From: Alkalihalobacterium elongatum
Lineage (GTDB): Bacteria; Bacillota; Bacilli; Bacillales; Bacillaceae_F
Reading direction: 5' to 3'
Assembly (NCBI RefSeq): GCF_019024285.1
Contig: NZ_WMKZ01000007.1
Coordinates: 81,356 to 145,355, forward strand
Length of the DNA: 64,000 bases
Below, piece by piece: positions 63,929-64,000 of the stretch; position 1 is the first letter of the stretch, and each line of letters opens with the position of its first letter. The notes beneath the pieces were generated by a model. It ran no database searches. It saw only the letters and a program-made list of their open reading frames with translations, and was not told where the DNA came from. The position numbers and the translations under genes were made by a program.

Positions 63929-64000
63929 TGGTCCCCATGTCAAGGACACTATAAAAAAAGAGACTATGCAACTAGAAGGTGATCCCTATATTGAATAGGG
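63929..64000 (+). mobile_element. Possible end of an IS3-family insertion sequence (partial)
   Basis: TGGTCCCCATGTCAAGGACA at 63929-63948 has the look of an IS3/IS150-type terminal inverted repeat (starts TG, contains a short GTCC/GGAC inverted pair). It is followed by AAGGTGATCC and an in-frame TTG near 63990 that could open a transposase frame. The window ends here, so this is tentative. Confidence 0.3.

Noticed and set aside
1..64000. CRISPR arrays, prophage, restriction-modification or secondary-metabolite clusters
   Set aside because: No regularly spaced repeats, phage structural genes, methyltransferases or synthase modules were found. Nearly all of the window is conserved Bacillaceae chromosome.

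Overview
The window is low-GC DNA from an endospore-forming member of the Bacillaceae (Firmicutes). The evidence is the set of sporulation genes (spo0B, safA, yheD, yhaL, several YjcZ-type micro-proteins), AGGAGG-type ribosome binding sites, frequent TTG/GTG starts, and long blocks with the gene order known from Bacillus subtilis. It is not B. subtilis itself, because blocks that lie far apart there are joined here. I found no rRNA, tRNA, CRISPR array or complete mobile element.

Layout. 1-1.6 kb: end of a sugar-importer ATPase gene (msmX type), a PucR-type regulator and a small acidic protein. 1.9-9 kb: yheE, yheD, yheB, yheA, yhaX, yhzC and the ABC exporter yhaQP. 9.1-10.2 kb: a short membrane-anchored leader ORF followed by a second-type YidC insertase, with the yidC ribosome binding site buried in a 15-bp hairpin. 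This is the architecture of the MifM-YidC2 translation-arrest switch and is the most interesting locus. 10.3-19.9 kb: a small Sm-like protein, yhaO-yhaN, the secretion-stress system cssRS, an MFS pump, yhaM and yhaL. 19.9-27 kb: prsA, scoC, yhaI, yhaH, serC, hit and several tiny membrane proteins. 27-33.8 kb: an acyl-CoA synthetase, a PCYCGC lipoprotein, ecsABC and an M20 amidohydrolase.

33.9-44 kb: a CcdA-like protein, the complete cell-envelope-stress operon liaIHGFSR with a candidate LiaR box, pbpF and a chemotaxis receptor. 44-48 kb: a 51-bp tandem repeat and the haem genes hemE-hemH-hemY. 48-53 kb: an ECF sigma factor/anti-sigma pair with a candidate autoregulatory promoter, and a sulfonate/taurine-type ABC importer. 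53.3-62.3 kb: spo0B-obg, pheB-pheA, and the NAD genes (niaR and a nadS-type desulfurase diverging from nadB-nadC-nadA around a candidate NiaR operator). 62.7-63.9 kb: safA. The last 70 bases may be the tip of an insertion sequence.

Theme: much of the window concerns the cell envelope and protein export. It holds the foldase PrsA, the insertase YidC, CssRS, LiaFSR, the Ecs transporter, an ECF sigma factor and PbpF. Starts below were moved from the longest-ORF start where a ribosome binding site favours a downstream codon. Gene names rest on recognised protein similarity and gene order, not on database searches.
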